Shown here piece after piece: positions 13,788-23,115 of a DNA stretch of 50,997 bases. How positions within the stretch are numbered: the first letter of the stretch is position 1; every line of letters starts with the position of its first letter. The translations under genes and the position numbers were made by a program. Below the pieces are notes generated by a model that was not told the origin of the DNA, searched no databases, and saw only the letters and a program-made list of their open reading frames with translations. The stretch is from a virus: IMG/VR virus record IMGVR_UViG_3300024431_000006, positions 1 to 50,997 of that record; one strand, given 5' to 3'.

Positions 13788-14996
13788 GTGGGGTTCTCGG
13801 GCACCGAGGTAACGGAGAAGGGATTCGTTCAGGGCTGGGATCCCGCTACCGAAGACCAGGGCGACCAGCGGGCGCATCGCAACACGCAGTCGCTGGAGGC
13901 CCAGGTCTTCCGCCCCTGGGCGTGGAACCGTCACGCGGGTGCGGGCCTGCGCTACAACTTCAGGGGCGGGTACGTGGACGACGGGGTCGAGTGGGTCCTC
14001 GTGGCGGACGGCTCCATCCTCCTGGTGGACAACGAGACGAGCTTCATCGAGCGCGACATCCTGGGGGTCGTGTCCTCGAACCTCATCGGCTTCACGTACC
14101 CAGGCCGGATCCCGATGGCGACGGTCCGCACGCAGAACGGGCTCGTCATTCCCGAGACCTACGTGGACAGCAGGCCCGAGGTGGTCGGGGAGCCTACCGG
14201 GTCGCCTGGCTTCATCGACTTCACGCAGATCCAGGGCCATCTACTCCCGTCGCAGTTGGCACCAAGTACGTGCTACCTGGAGGCTGGCGCGATCTCACCG
14301 GGGTCATTCTTCGGCAAGTTCTGCGGGGGCGCATCCAGCAGCTTCGAGTTCCCCAACCTGCTCGGCATCGGTGGGCCGCCCACACTGACGACGGCCCCGC
14401 TCCAGGTGTACGGGGACGCCGACCTCCGGGGCGGCCTCCGCCTGCTAAACGCAGCCGACCTCGCGGAGAACGTCATCTTCGCGTCGGGTGCCGGGGACGA
14501 GTTCGCGAAGATCACGAACTTCATCTCGGACTCCACGATCTGGGAGGTCCGGTCGCGCACGGGGCTCGTCAACGTAGACGACCGAGAGGCCACACTCGCG
14601 CTTACCCGCACCGACAACGCGGGCAACGAGGAGATCCTGGACCTCTACAACAACGGGTTCTTCTCGTCGCCCAACAGGATCGCTGTCGGCTTCGGGACCA
14701 GGATCATCAAGACGGGCATCGACCCCGTCCTGGGCGGAAAGTGGCGTCCGTATCGGTTCGACTGGTTCCACTTCGACACGCTTGAGGAGGTCCCAGGATA
14801 CACGATCCTCAGCCCGGACGATCCCGGAGGGCCGTGCTTCGTCTTCCACATCCCGGTGAAGCTGCCGTTCAGCCAGCAGATGGCGAACGACCTGTTCATG
14901 GAGACCGACCTGGGTAGGTTCGTTCTGTCGAGGGCGACCAGTCGTCAGCCGTGGACACCTCACGATATGTGCGCCTCTAACGCAGGGTTCTCCTGA
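13788..14996 (+). CDS. Virion/tail-associated protein, 402 aa
   Basis: The start is GTG at 13788, three bases after the previous stop. The sequence is beta-rich with repeated strand-turn patterns (DGVEWVLVADGSILLVDN, LIGFTYPGRIPMATV, EILDLYNNGFFSSPNRIAVG). ADLRGGLRLLNAADLAENVIF and ALTRTDNAGNEEILDLYNNGF resemble fiber shaft segments of phage tail appendages. There is no chaperone or peptidase motif. It lies beside a clear tail fiber gene. Probable tail appendage component. Confidence 0.65.
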   Translation: MGFSGTEVTEKGFVQGWDPATEDQGDQRAHRNTQSLEAQVFRPWAWNRHAGAGLRYNFRGGYVDDGVEWVLVADGSILLVDNETSFIERDILGVVSSNLIGFTYPGRIPMATVRTQNGLVIPETYVDSRPEVVGEPTGSPGFIDFTQIQGHLLPSQLAPSTCYLEAGAISPGSFFGKFCGGASSSFEFPNLLGIGGPPTLTTAPLQVYGDADLRGGLRLLNAADLAENVIFASGAGDEFAKITNFISDSTIWEVRSRTGLVNVDDREATLALTRTDNAGNEEILDLYNNGFFSSPNRIAVGFGTRIIKTGIDPVLGGKWRPYRFDWFHFDTLEEVPGYTILSPDDPGGPCFVFHIPVKLPFSQQMANDLFMETDLGRFVLSRATSRQPWTPHDMCASNAGFS

Positions 14997-15415
14997 TGGC
15001 CAAGAACGAACAGCCCGTCTTCACCAGAGCGGGCGTCAACGAGCACGGAACGATCAGCGTTGCGAACGCGAACCTCGACGGCTCCGGGACCCTCGTCACG
15101 GTAGCAGACGGTCAGACGGAAGGCGTCAGGATCGACCAGATCGAGATCAAGGCCATCGGCACGACGACGCTCGGCATGGTCCGCATCTTCCTGTCGATCA
15201 ACGGCGGCGGAAACTTCTTCCTGTGGCGGGAGATCCCGGTCGCGGCGATCATCCCGTCCGGCACTGTGGAGGCGTTCAGTGCGGTCATCGACCTGACCAC
15301 GGCGCTGAACGATCCCCCACTGGTCCTGGCGGACACGAACGACATCATCGCCTTCGCCACCGAGAACGCTGAGTCGTTCGAGTGCTGGGTTCGCGGAGGA
15401 GCTTTCGCGGCCTAA
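14996..15415 (+). CDS. Small beta-sandwich virion protein, 139 aa
   Basis: ATG at 14996 overlaps the previous stop (TGATG). The pattern LDGSGTLVTVADGQTEGVRIDQIEIKA, then GTTTLGMVRIFLS and REIPVAA, is one I know from small uncharacterised virion-associated proteins placed near fiber genes of many phages. It lacks membrane segments. It may decorate the fiber or head. Confidence 0.7.
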   Translation: MAKNEQPVFTRAGVNEHGTISVANANLDGSGTLVTVADGQTEGVRIDQIEIKAIGTTTLGMVRIFLSINGGGNFFLWREIPVAAIIPSGTVEAFSAVIDLTTALNDPPLVLADTNDIIAFATENAESFECWVRGGAFAA

Positions 15416-17160
15416 TGAACTCGGGGCTGAAGGCTTCTGGGCAGGGGATGGACGGGCCGCCGTTCGAGCCCCCCATCGAACACTCGTCGCTCGCGGGCCT
15501 GGGGCCGCCAGCCGACGACCACCTCCAGTACCTGCTGCTTGCAGGGCGGGCCGGTGGCCAGGTCGCTTTCGGCTCGCCGGACACTGCCGAAGACCTGACG
15601 CTCGCGGGCAACCCCGGACCGGACCCTGGCTTCGTCAGGCTCAACTCCCCGGTCATCTTCGGCCCGTACAGCGCCAACCCGCTCGCGGCCTACGGCTTCG
15701 ACTACGACGCGGTCGAGGCGTTCACGGCGCTCTTCGTCGGTGGCGGCATGAACTTCTCGGGCACGATCAGTTTCACCAACCCGACGTTCATCTACGAGAG
15801 CTTCCGTGGTGCTCCAGAGATCACCACGCTCGTCAACCCCGGCTTCGCGGCCTACACCGTCATGCAGGCCCTCCCCGCGTTGTTTGCAGGGCCTGGGGCC
15901 GGGAACAACCCGCTGAATCCCCTGGTGGTAAACGCCGGGGTCTCAGTCACGAACCCCTTCGCGGGCACGCGCACGACAGCCACCATGACGGCGGTGAACT
16001 GGTCGGGCCTCATCCGCACGCAGGTAAGCGGCGCGGTCATGAACGTCACCAACCACACAGCCCTCACGGTGTCCCCGAAGTTCTCGACCGTGGCCGGGTC
16101 CACGATCAGCTTCGGAATCATCCGGGGGGTGTGGGCCCAGAACCCTGCCGCTGGGCTGTTCCAGCCGGGCCTTGGGACCGAGACCATGGTCGCGTACTAC
16201 GGGCTCGACGTGACCGCGATCCCCTTCGGCGGCGCGGTCGAGAAGGCGGCGGTCCGCTCCGCCATCACCGTGGCCGTGGACGCATGGCTCCTGCTCAACA
16301 CCGGAGGCGCGTGGTCCGACTTCGGGGATGGTGACATTCACTTCAACGACAACGCCCTGATCCGATTTGGTGCCTCAGCCCAGTCGCCAGATGCCGCGAT
16401 GTACTGGGACGGTGCGGATCTCATACTCAACCCCCACTTCTCGGCCCCGACGCCAGCAAAGGTTGTCATCCCGGAAGGCGGGTTACGAGTCGAAGCTGAT
16501 GGGTTCCCAGTCTCCGATTTCATTCGCCGCGCATCCAGCGTAAACCTGCTCCTGTCTTCGTGGAGGCTCACCGGACAGTCGTCTGGCGATATGGTCGATG
16601 GCTTCGGCACGGCACTGTTCTGGACCATCGAAGATGATGCTGCCGTAAAGAACAACATCGCGTTCTTCTCGGCTGAACGTGCAGGCGCAGACAACTCTGG
16701 GCTCTATCGGTTGCGGGTCTACACGCTCGGCGTAGCCAACCAAATCTACGAGGCTTCTCGCCTCACGTTCACAGTCACCGTTCGTGCGAAGGTGCAAGGA
16801 GCCAACGCTCTCGTTCCGATCAGTCCTGCTCAGATCACGGCAGATCAGGACGACTATCAGGGACAGGGTTCTGGCACCGCGATGCGTGGTCTGCTGCGCT
16901 TGGATACTGACGCCTCCCGCACCATCACAGGCATCGACGCTACGACAGTCGATTTCTCTGAGGCAGACGATGAGTTGCGACTCGTCAACATCGGCTCGTT
17001 CGATCTGGTGCTTGGACATCAAGACGTTGGTAGTCTGGCCACGAACCGGATCATCTCACCGACCGGCGCGGACCTGACACTTGGGCCTGGTGATTCCGCG
17101 CTGCTCTGGTATGACGGCGCGACAGCCCGGTGGCGCATCCTGGAGACGACTGGTGCGTAG
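15415..17160 (+). CDS. Tail fiber protein, 581 aa
   Basis: The ATG at 15415 (TAATG overlap) is preferred. The open frame reaches further up only inside the previous gene. DDHLQYLLLAGR near residue 36 is a common tail-fiber signature. The middle is beta-rich with fiber-like repeats. The C-terminus (about 440-581) has the module ITADQDDY, RTITGIDATTVDF, LRLVNIGSFDLVLGHQD, NRIISPTGADLTLGPGDSALLWYD, RWRIL, which recurs at the tips of many marine and environmental phage fibers. From about 16330 onward codons are clearly less GC-rich than before, suggesting an acquired receptor-binding tip. Confidence 0.85.
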   Translation: MNSGLKASGQGMDGPPFEPPIEHSSLAGLGPPADDHLQYLLLAGRAGGQVAFGSPDTAEDLTLAGNPGPDPGFVRLNSPVIFGPYSANPLAAYGFDYDAVEAFTALFVGGGMNFSGTISFTNPTFIYESFRGAPEITTLVNPGFAAYTVMQALPALFAGPGAGNNPLNPLVVNAGVSVTNPFAGTRTTATMTAVNWSGLIRTQVSGAVMNVTNHTALTVSPKFSTVAGSTISFGIIRGVWAQNPAAGLFQPGLGTETMVAYYGLDVTAIPFGGAVEKAAVRSAITVAVDAWLLLNTGGAWSDFGDGDIHFNDNALIRFGASAQSPDAAMYWDGADLILNPHFSAPTPAKVVIPEGGLRVEADGFPVSDFIRRASSVNLLLSSWRLTGQSSGDMVDGFGTALFWTIEDDAAVKNNIAFFSAERAGADNSGLYRLRVYTLGVANQIYEASRLTFTVTVRAKVQGANALVPISPAQITADQDDYQGQGSGTAMRGLLRLDTDASRTITGIDATTVDFSEADDELRLVNIGSFDLVLGHQDVGSLATNRIISPTGADLTLGPGDSALLWYDGATARWRILETTGA

Positions 17161-17464
17161 GCTCGACACGATCTTCGAGGGCCTCACGGTCGCCCGCGTC
17201 ACCATCGACTTCCCCAGCGTTAGCTCGAACGGCACCGTGGTCGTGGACACGAACGTGCCCGGTCTCGCGCTCGGGACTCACATCATCACCTGGGCTCCCG
17301 TCACGACCGCGACGACTATCGACGATCTGCTAATCACTTGGATGGTCGTTGCCGCCGACACGCTACGCACGGTACTCTACAACCCAACAGGCGGGGCCAT
17401 CGACCCGGACTCCATCGACTTCGAGTTCGTCTACGGCACCGTGAACCCCGACATCGACCCATGA
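17153..17464 (+). CDS. Hypothetical beta-rich protein, 103 aa
   Basis: GTG at 17153 overlaps the end of the fiber gene by eight bases. Strands such as VARVTIDFPSV, GTVVVDTNVPG, DLLITWMVVA and SIDFEFVYGTV suggest a small beta-sandwich. It follows the fiber and may be a fiber accessory protein. Base composition is again GC-rich at third positions, unlike the fiber tip. Confidence 0.65.
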   Translation: MRRLDTIFEGLTVARVTIDFPSVSSNGTVVVDTNVPGLALGTHIITWAPVTTATTIDDLLITWMVVAADTLRTVLYNPTGGAIDPDSIDFEFVYGTVNPDIDP

Positions 17465-17766
17465 TCCAAGGCTTCGAGGCAGACCCAGCAGAGTGGGAGG
17501 AGATCCAGACGATAGTCCGTCAGGAGATCCAGATCGACGGCGAAGCTGATGAGCCGGTGAGCTTCTTCGGGTACATGTGTGGCATGTGGGATCTGCTAAC
17601 CGACCCGGACCAGCGGACCAGGATGCTGGCTCACCAGGCGCACCAACTGCCGAACCAACTCGAAGACCAACTCGTCCACATCGACGCGGCGAAGGCGGAC
17701 ACCGAACAGAAGCTCCGCGACCGGGCTGTCGATCCCGGTGCGCCCGAACCAGAGAGGACCCCATGA
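17461..17766 (+). CDS. Hypothetical helical protein, 101 aa
   Basis: ATG at 17461 overlaps the previous stop (ATGA). It is acidic and helical, with PAEWEEIQTIVRQEIQID and a long C-terminal helix rich in Q, A and K. Function unknown; context is between fiber and portal genes. Confidence 0.7.
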   Translation: MIQGFEADPAEWEEIQTIVRQEIQIDGEADEPVSFFGYMCGMWDLLTDPDQRTRMLAHQAHQLPNQLEDQLVHIDAAKADTEQKLRDRAVDPGAPEPERTP

Positions 17767-18002
17767 GCGAGCCACGGGCAGGCGTGACCGAGGGACTTGA
17801 GAAGGAGAAGACCAAGGCCACACCGAACGGAGCGACTCCAGCAGTCGAGGTCGCCAAGTCGGGATCCCCGACCCACGTCGCGATCCCCATCGAGGTCTGG
17901 AAGGCCACGCTCGACACGCTCTCCACGCTTCCCTACGCCCAGGTGGAGCAGCTTATCCCGGCGATCCGCACCGGAGCCCCCATCACACTGACTGGAGAGT
18001 AG
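17763..18002 (+). CDS. Hypothetical protein, 79 aa
   Basis: ATG at 17763 overlaps the previous stop. A disordered, charged N-terminal half is followed by HVAIPIEVWKATLDTL and QVEQLIPAIRTG, a helical end often seen in small phage proteins placed before the portal gene. Function unknown. Confidence 0.7.
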   Translation: MSEPRAGVTEGLEKEKTKATPNGATPAVEVAKSGSPTHVAIPIEVWKATLDTLSTLPYAQVEQLIPAIRTGAPITLTGE

Positions 18003-18003
18003 C

Positions 18004-20343
18004 ATGGCCCTCAGTTCCTCACGCTTCGGGGGCATGAAGGGCAGTCCCACAGTGGCCCTCTCTCCGGGTGGCCAGGCGTTCGACTTCGACGACATCCCGG
18101 ACATCCGACAGCCCTCCGAGGACGGCCACGGGGAGTCCGACGACGACGACCGGAAGCGCATCACCTGGGCGACCTACATGTGGGACTCCCAGGACGACTC
18201 GGTTCGCAGGCGGGACCGTCAGATCGAAGAGAACATCAGGATGCTCTCCGGGCAGCAGTGGAGCGTCTTCAACCCGCGCCTGGGTCGCTTCATCGACGTG
18301 ACCCGGTGGATGACCACCGACGAGAAGAAGTGGCGGCAGCGGCCCGTCTTCAACCGGCTGCTCCCGTGGTTCATCATCACCCACGCCCGCATGACCGAGA
18401 ACCCGCCCATCGTCACGTTCGTGCCAGGGCCGGATCGGGACGACGCGATGCTGGCCGCGACCCTCGACGTGATCTTCAAGAAGAAGTGGCGGGAGATCAA
18501 CATGGCCGAGGTGTGGGACCGGGCGAGCGCCTGGCTCATCCCTGCGGGCACCACGTACCTCCAGAGTACGATTAACCTGCGGAAGGGCGACTTCGTCACG
18601 TTCGAGGGGCAGGCAGGCGAGGAGGACATGGAGGGGCTCACGGAGGAACAGGTCCAAGCCCTGGATGGCCTCGACGGGAACATCGGCTTCAGCGCGGAGG
18701 GCAAGCCGCAGTTCGACGACTCCGGGGAACCTGTCGGTCCCGAGGGGGCCCACGTCGAACGGAGGGGAGACCTCGACGTGCAGGTTCTCAACGCCGTCCA
18801 GGTGCGCGGTGAGTGGGGCCCCGACCCGTGGCACGAGAAGTCCTGGCACATGACCCGGACGTTCCACACCACGAACGAAATCTTCGAGTTGTACGGCATC
18901 AAGGTCGAGGGGTACCAGGTCCCGAACCAGGGCGGCTCCGACACCGGAATCCTGGAGCGGTTCATCTACGGCTCGGGGTACTTCGGCGCGGCTGATCCGA
19001 ACACCATCGGCAGCGACTTCAGCACGAACGTCGTCATCCCGGAGCCCACCGTGGAGGTCTTCACGCTCTGGCACCGACCCGCTCCGTTCGCGGGCATGGA
19101 GGAGGGTCCCAAGCAGCCCGGTGGACGGCTGCTCGTGGTCACGCGGGAGAAGTGCCTGCACGATTCGCCGCGCCCACTGGCCTACCCGTACACGTCGCCC
19201 ATCAGGCGCTTCGAGTTCGTCCGCCTTCCCGGACGCCCCGCTGGAGGCACGACCCCCCAGGAGGCCATGAACCAGCCTCAGCGGATGTACAACAAGACCG
19301 CTGCCGGGCTGCTGGAGCACACCAACCTCTCGACGAATCCGATCAAGATCATCGACGCCCAGTCGGGCCTGAACGAGCGACAGGTGACGAACCGTCCGGG
19401 CCTGGGGCTGAAGGTCACGAGACGGGCGAACATCCCGCCGTTCGAGTGGGTCGCACCGCCCCCACTGTCCCCGGACGTGTACCGGACGCTGGAGTTCTTG
19501 AGGCAGGAGATCGACGAACTCGGCAACCTGGTGGGGACAGAGGGTGCGGCCCCGACCGAGGACGCTTCGGGCGAACTCGTGAAGGAGCTTCGCTTCAACT
19601 CCGACCGCTTCCTGGGGCCGACGATGCGTCGAGCAGCCGAGGAGTTCGGTCGCATGGTCGAAGACTGGATCGTGATCTTCCCGGCGCTCTACGACGAAGA
19701 GGACATCCTCGCCTACGCGGGTGAGGACAACGTCGCCCGGACCATCATGGTCTACCCGGACCTCTTCGAGAGCGCCTCTGTAAACGTGCAGGCCGACGTG
19801 GAGTCGATGCTGCCCGAGGGCCGAGGCGAGCGCCAGAAGAACATCACCGCCCTGTACGCCAACGGGCTCTTCGGACCGCCAGGGACCCCGGCAGCGACGA
19901 ACGCCTTCTTCGAGCTATCGCGGTTCCCGCACCTGGGCCGCGCCGGGAAGTTCGGGGGGATCCACCGCATCACTGCCGACCAAGAGAACGGCAAGATGCT
20001 CCAGGGGGTCCCCGCGATGGAGATCCCGGTGTTCGAGTGGTACGACGATCTGGTCCACCTGATGAGCCACGAGGAGTTCATGTCGTCGCCGGAGTTCCTC
20101 GAACTCGACCCCGTCGTGCAGCAGCAGTTCGTCATGCACCGGCAGATGCACATCATGAACATCCAGATGAAGGCCGCCGAGATGGCACCACCCCCAGGGG
20201 GTGTACCGCTGGAGGGTGGAACGGGCGGCGGAGGTGGCGGCGGAGGGCCTGATGCTACATCATCCGAAGTCGCCCCCGGTCCTGGGGCTCTTCCTGGAAG
20301 CCAGGGTGAGTCACCTCTGGGCCCACCGCCTCTACCTCAGTAA
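18004..20343 (+). CDS. Portal protein, 779 aa (P22-like size class)
   Basis: The dodecameric portal is the DNA gate of the capsid and the docking site of the terminase and tail. The 779-residue length and the start RRRDRQIEENIRMLSGQQW, then KKWRQRPVFNRLLPWFIITHARMTENPP, match large portals of podoviruses. The core around 410-560 has the helical stem and wing pattern (FLRQEIDELGNLVGTEG, ELVKELRFNSDRFLGPTMRRAAEEFGRMVEDW). The last 60 residues are a flexible, G/P-rich tail. ATG at 18004 lies two bases after the previous stop. The scaffold and capsid genes follow at once, as expected. Confidence 0.9.
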   Translation: MALSSSRFGGMKGSPTVALSPGGQAFDFDDIPDIRQPSEDGHGESDDDDRKRITWATYMWDSQDDSVRRRDRQIEENIRMLSGQQWSVFNPRLGRFIDVTRWMTTDEKKWRQRPVFNRLLPWFIITHARMTENPPIVTFVPGPDRDDAMLAATLDVIFKKKWREINMAEVWDRASAWLIPAGTTYLQSTINLRKGDFVTFEGQAGEEDMEGLTEEQVQALDGLDGNIGFSAEGKPQFDDSGEPVGPEGAHVERRGDLDVQVLNAVQVRGEWGPDPWHEKSWHMTRTFHTTNEIFELYGIKVEGYQVPNQGGSDTGILERFIYGSGYFGAADPNTIGSDFSTNVVIPEPTVEVFTLWHRPAPFAGMEEGPKQPGGRLLVVTREKCLHDSPRPLAYPYTSPIRRFEFVRLPGRPAGGTTPQEAMNQPQRMYNKTAAGLLEHTNLSTNPIKIIDAQSGLNERQVTNRPGLGLKVTRRANIPPFEWVAPPPLSPDVYRTLEFLRQEIDELGNLVGTEGAAPTEDASGELVKELRFNSDRFLGPTMRRAAEEFGRMVEDWIVIFPALYDEEDILAYAGEDNVARTIMVYPDLFESASVNVQADVESMLPEGRGERQKNITALYANGLFGPPGTPAATNAFFELSRFPHLGRAGKFGGIHRITADQENGKMLQGVPAMEIPVFEWYDDLVHLMSHEEFMSSPEFLELDPVVQQQFVMHRQMHIMNIQMKAAEMAPPPGGVPLEGGTGGGGGGGGPDATSSEVAPGPGALPGSQGESPLGPPPLPQ

Positions 20344-20356
20344 GCAGGAGTAGGAC

Positions 20357-21649
20357 GTGCCAGACGAGTCTGAAAACCTCGAAGGCGAGGGAACCGAGGA
20401 CAGCGGCGGAGCAGGGGGCAAGTTCGGCATCAAAGAAGCTCTCGCGCAGGCGAGGGCTCAACTCGAAAAGGGAGACGACGATGAGTCACGTCACCAGCGG
20501 GGGAGCGACTTCGACGAACTCTCCGCTCAAGGGGAGCAGCATCAAGGCTCCGGTAGCGGCGACGGGTCAGGGGATGAAGATGAACGTCCCGGCGATGAGG
20601 ACGAGTCCGCCGAAGGGGAAGGGCTCGGGCTCGATGAAGAGCTACTAGAGGACGACGATGAAGGGTCCGACGAGCACGAGGACGACGACGAGGACAAGTC
20701 CGGGGCAGAAGCGGGAGACGAGTCCGACGAGTCCGAGGGGGACGGTGAGGAGGAGGAGAAGGAGGAGGAGGAGATCACGGTCTCCATCCCCGGACGTGGC
20801 CCCGACGACGACGACCTCGAAATAGTCGTCGATGACCAGGAGACCGCCGAGAGGCTGAACCAACTCAAGAACGGGTTCATGCGGGGCGAGGCGTACCGCA
20901 CCGGCCTCTCGGAGATCCAGGCCGCCCAGGAAGAGCTTTACGAGATCGAAGAGCAGTTCGGGGTGGACCCGGCTGGCTTCGTCCTGGAGCACATCGAAGA
21001 GAAGCATCTCCCCCAGGTGGCCCTCGCGCTGATGACCGCGCCAGGTGCCTGGGACGCCCTGAAGGAGACCGTGCAGGAGTTGCTCGAAGAGCCCTCAGCA
21101 CTTAGAACTCTACAGGCCGAGGCGAAGGCTGCTCGGTTTGAGACGAGGGAGGCTCTCCAGAAGGCGAGGGCAAACCGGACAGCGCAGAACAAGAACGCTG
21201 CCACGCTCCGGGAGGGGATCGAAAGGATGATCCCCGACGAGATGGAAGAGGGTCGTAGGACGAGGTTGCTTGCAGACGTGACGCGAGACGTGGTGGATCA
21301 CATCAACCGCCACAAGCTGCTCACCCTGGAGGCGAAAGACCTACCGACCATCGTAGCAGAACGGCTGGAGTTGAACGGGATCGACCCGCTCGACGCCAGG
21401 AAGGCCCTGAAGGACAACGGGCAGCGGCTCCGTGGCAAACCTTCGACTCGGAAGAAGTCCAAGGCGAAGCCGAAGACCGGCAAGCAACTCGTGAAGGCCA
21501 GTAAGAAGCGGAAGAAAGTCGCCGCAGCCCCCGGACCGGGGAAGCACGCAGCGCCGACCGAAGCCAGCAAACTGCCTCCGGGTCAGAATCTCAAGCAGAG
21601 GGTCGAGGAAGTCCGCAAGCGCGGCTTGGCTGCTCTCTTGAACCGCTAA
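20357..21649 (+). CDS. Scaffolding protein, 430 aa
   Basis: GTG at 20357 is preceded by GCAGGAG. Residues 1-150 are extremely acidic (long D/E/S runs), 150-320 are helical (EELYEIEEQFGVDPAGFVLEHIEEK, LRTLQAEAKAARFETREALQKA), and 340-400 are strongly basic (RKKSKAKPKTGKQLVKASKKRKK). An acidic, helical protein with a basic C-terminus between portal and capsid genes is typical of scaffolds, whose basic end binds the coat protein. No protease signature is seen. Confidence 0.85.
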   Translation: MPDESENLEGEGTEDSGGAGGKFGIKEALAQARAQLEKGDDDESRHQRGSDFDELSAQGEQHQGSGSGDGSGDEDERPGDEDESAEGEGLGLDEELLEDDDEGSDEHEDDDEDKSGAEAGDESDESEGDGEEEEKEEEEITVSIPGRGPDDDDLEIVVDDQETAERLNQLKNGFMRGEAYRTGLSEIQAAQEELYEIEEQFGVDPAGFVLEHIEEKHLPQVALALMTAPGAWDALKETVQELLEEPSALRTLQAEAKAARFETREALQKARANRTAQNKNAATLREGIERMIPDEMEEGRRTRLLADVTRDVVDHINRHKLLTLEAKDLPTIVAERLELNGIDPLDARKALKDNGQRLRGKPSTRKKSKAKPKTGKQLVKASKKRKKVAAAPGPGKHAAPTEASKLPPGQNLKQRVEEVRKRGLAALLNR

Positions 21650-21672
21650 TCATCTGATCCAGAGGTAAGGTC

Positions 21673-23037
21673 ATGCCCAGCATCACCACGACCACTGATG
21701 CGATCACCGAGGCGATGAAGGTCATCTTCTCGGATCCCCTCATCGTGAACATCGTCGAGGACACGGAGTTGATGTCGATCTTCCAGACCGACATGAACGT
21801 CCAGAACGACAACACGACGGGCGGTCGTTTCGTGGAAATGGCGCACTACTTCCAGCTTCCTGCTGGTGTTGGTGCGCGTCTGGAGAACGAGTACATCCCC
21901 GAGGCGGATGACCCGGTCTTCAAGAACAGCCGCCTCTTCCTGAAGAAGATTCAGGGAACCGTCGAGATGACGGGTGACACGATGCGTCGTGTCGTGGGCG
22001 ATGAGGGAGCCTTCATCAACTACATGGAGAGGGCTCTCCCCGACCTCGTCACCCGTCTGGTGAACGAGATCGACCGGATGTACATCGGCTTCGGTGCCGG
22101 GGTGAAGGCGCGAGCCGCAGCCACCCCCACGAAGCTCAGTTCCTCGACCATGTCGGTGGTCGTGGACCGCTCCGTTGGGGTGGATGGGTTCACCGACGCC
22201 TTCTTGCAGTTCATGGAAGGTGAGGGCTGTGTCGCTCTCGCAGCCGCAGGCCCGCTGGACGACAGCGCCATCCTGAACCCTGGGACGGCGCAGGCTTTGA
22301 CCCTCATCGACATCGACGAGGATTCGGCCCTCCTGACGTTCTCGGGTGTTGAGGCCACCATCGACGCCTGGGTGGCGGACGGTGCCGGACTGTACATCGT
22401 CGCTGGTGACGGTGCCGGTAACTCCGCAGTGCAGGCGTCGTCTGGTGACGACCGCGAGATCGCCGGGTTGATGGCTGGCGCGGACGACGGTGGGATCGTC
22501 TCCACGTACAACAACATCGACCGGACGGCGAGCGGGAACCGCCTGTGGAGGTCCATCGTCATCGACGGCTCCGACGCCGTCTGGGGTGGACAACTCACCG
22601 AGGAGCTTCTCGTCTTCGCGGACGATGAGGTCGCGGTGAAGGGTGCTGGACGCATCGACTGCGTCGTCGCATCGCGGGCCGCCTGCCGTGGTTACTGGCA
22701 GAGCCTGAAGGGTGATCGGATCTTCAACGACCCCCGTGGCCAGTACGCGGGCGGGAAGGGACATGTGGAAATCGTTCTCGGTGACCGCACCGTCATGTTG
22801 AAGGTCGCTCGTAAGCTGCCGCCCGAGGTCGTCTTCTGCTTGCAGAACGACACCTGGCGTCGGCTCACGCTGAACTCGTGGGAGTGGGATGACCGGACCG
22901 GATCCATCTGGAACCGCGTAACGGATGCCACGGGGCGGAAGGATGCCTTCTACGCGACCGGCGTGATGTACGAGCAACTCTTCTGTGTTGCGCCCAGGAA
23001 GAACGTCCGCATCGACGGCTTGAGCGCGTCGTTCTGA
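21673..23037 (+). CDS. Major capsid protein, 454 aa (HK97-fold expected)
   Basis: Gene order (portal, scaffold, this gene, connectors) and size identify the coat protein. ATG at 21673 has AGAGGTAAGG upstream. The sequence begins TTTTDAITEAMKVIFSDPLIVNI, has an extended loop with GGRFVEMAHYFQLPAGVGARLENEYIPEADD, and a spine-helix-like part (LPDLVTRLVNEIDRMYIGFG). A glycine- and aspartate-rich insertion near residues 215-285 may be a surface domain. Codons include more GTT, GCT and GGT than neighbours, as is common for very highly expressed genes. Confidence 0.88.
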   Translation: MPSITTTTDAITEAMKVIFSDPLIVNIVEDTELMSIFQTDMNVQNDNTTGGRFVEMAHYFQLPAGVGARLENEYIPEADDPVFKNSRLFLKKIQGTVEMTGDTMRRVVGDEGAFINYMERALPDLVTRLVNEIDRMYIGFGAGVKARAAATPTKLSSSTMSVVVDRSVGVDGFTDAFLQFMEGEGCVALAAAGPLDDSAILNPGTAQALTLIDIDEDSALLTFSGVEATIDAWVADGAGLYIVAGDGAGNSAVQASSGDDREIAGLMAGADDGGIVSTYNNIDRTASGNRLWRSIVIDGSDAVWGGQLTEELLVFADDEVAVKGAGRIDCVVASRAACRGYWQSLKGDRIFNDPRGQYAGGKGHVEIVLGDRTVMLKVARKLPPEVVFCLQNDTWRRLTLNSWEWDDRTGSIWNRVTDATGRKDAFYATGVMYEQLFCVAPRKNVRIDGLSASF

Positions 23038-23055
23038 TCGACAGCCGGTGGGTAG

Positions 23056-23081
23056 CCTGGGGGGCCGGTGAGCCCCCCAGG
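23056..23081 (+). terminator. Ten-pair hairpin after the capsid gene
   Basis: CCTGGGGGGC (23056-23065) pairs perfectly with GCCCCCCAGG (23072-23081) around CGGTGA. No T-run follows, so it may be a factor-dependent or partial terminator, or an mRNA-stabilising structure for the capsid message. Confidence 0.65.
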
Positions 23082-23115
23082 TCCACATCTATGTCAACCT
23101 CAGCAGGAGGCCACC

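Noticed and set aside
13481-14785. 434-codon plus-strand open frame overlapping the 151- and 402-residue virion genes
   Set aside because: It is rich in G, R, P and H like a shadow frame, while the two virion frames have normal protein composition and coupled starts.
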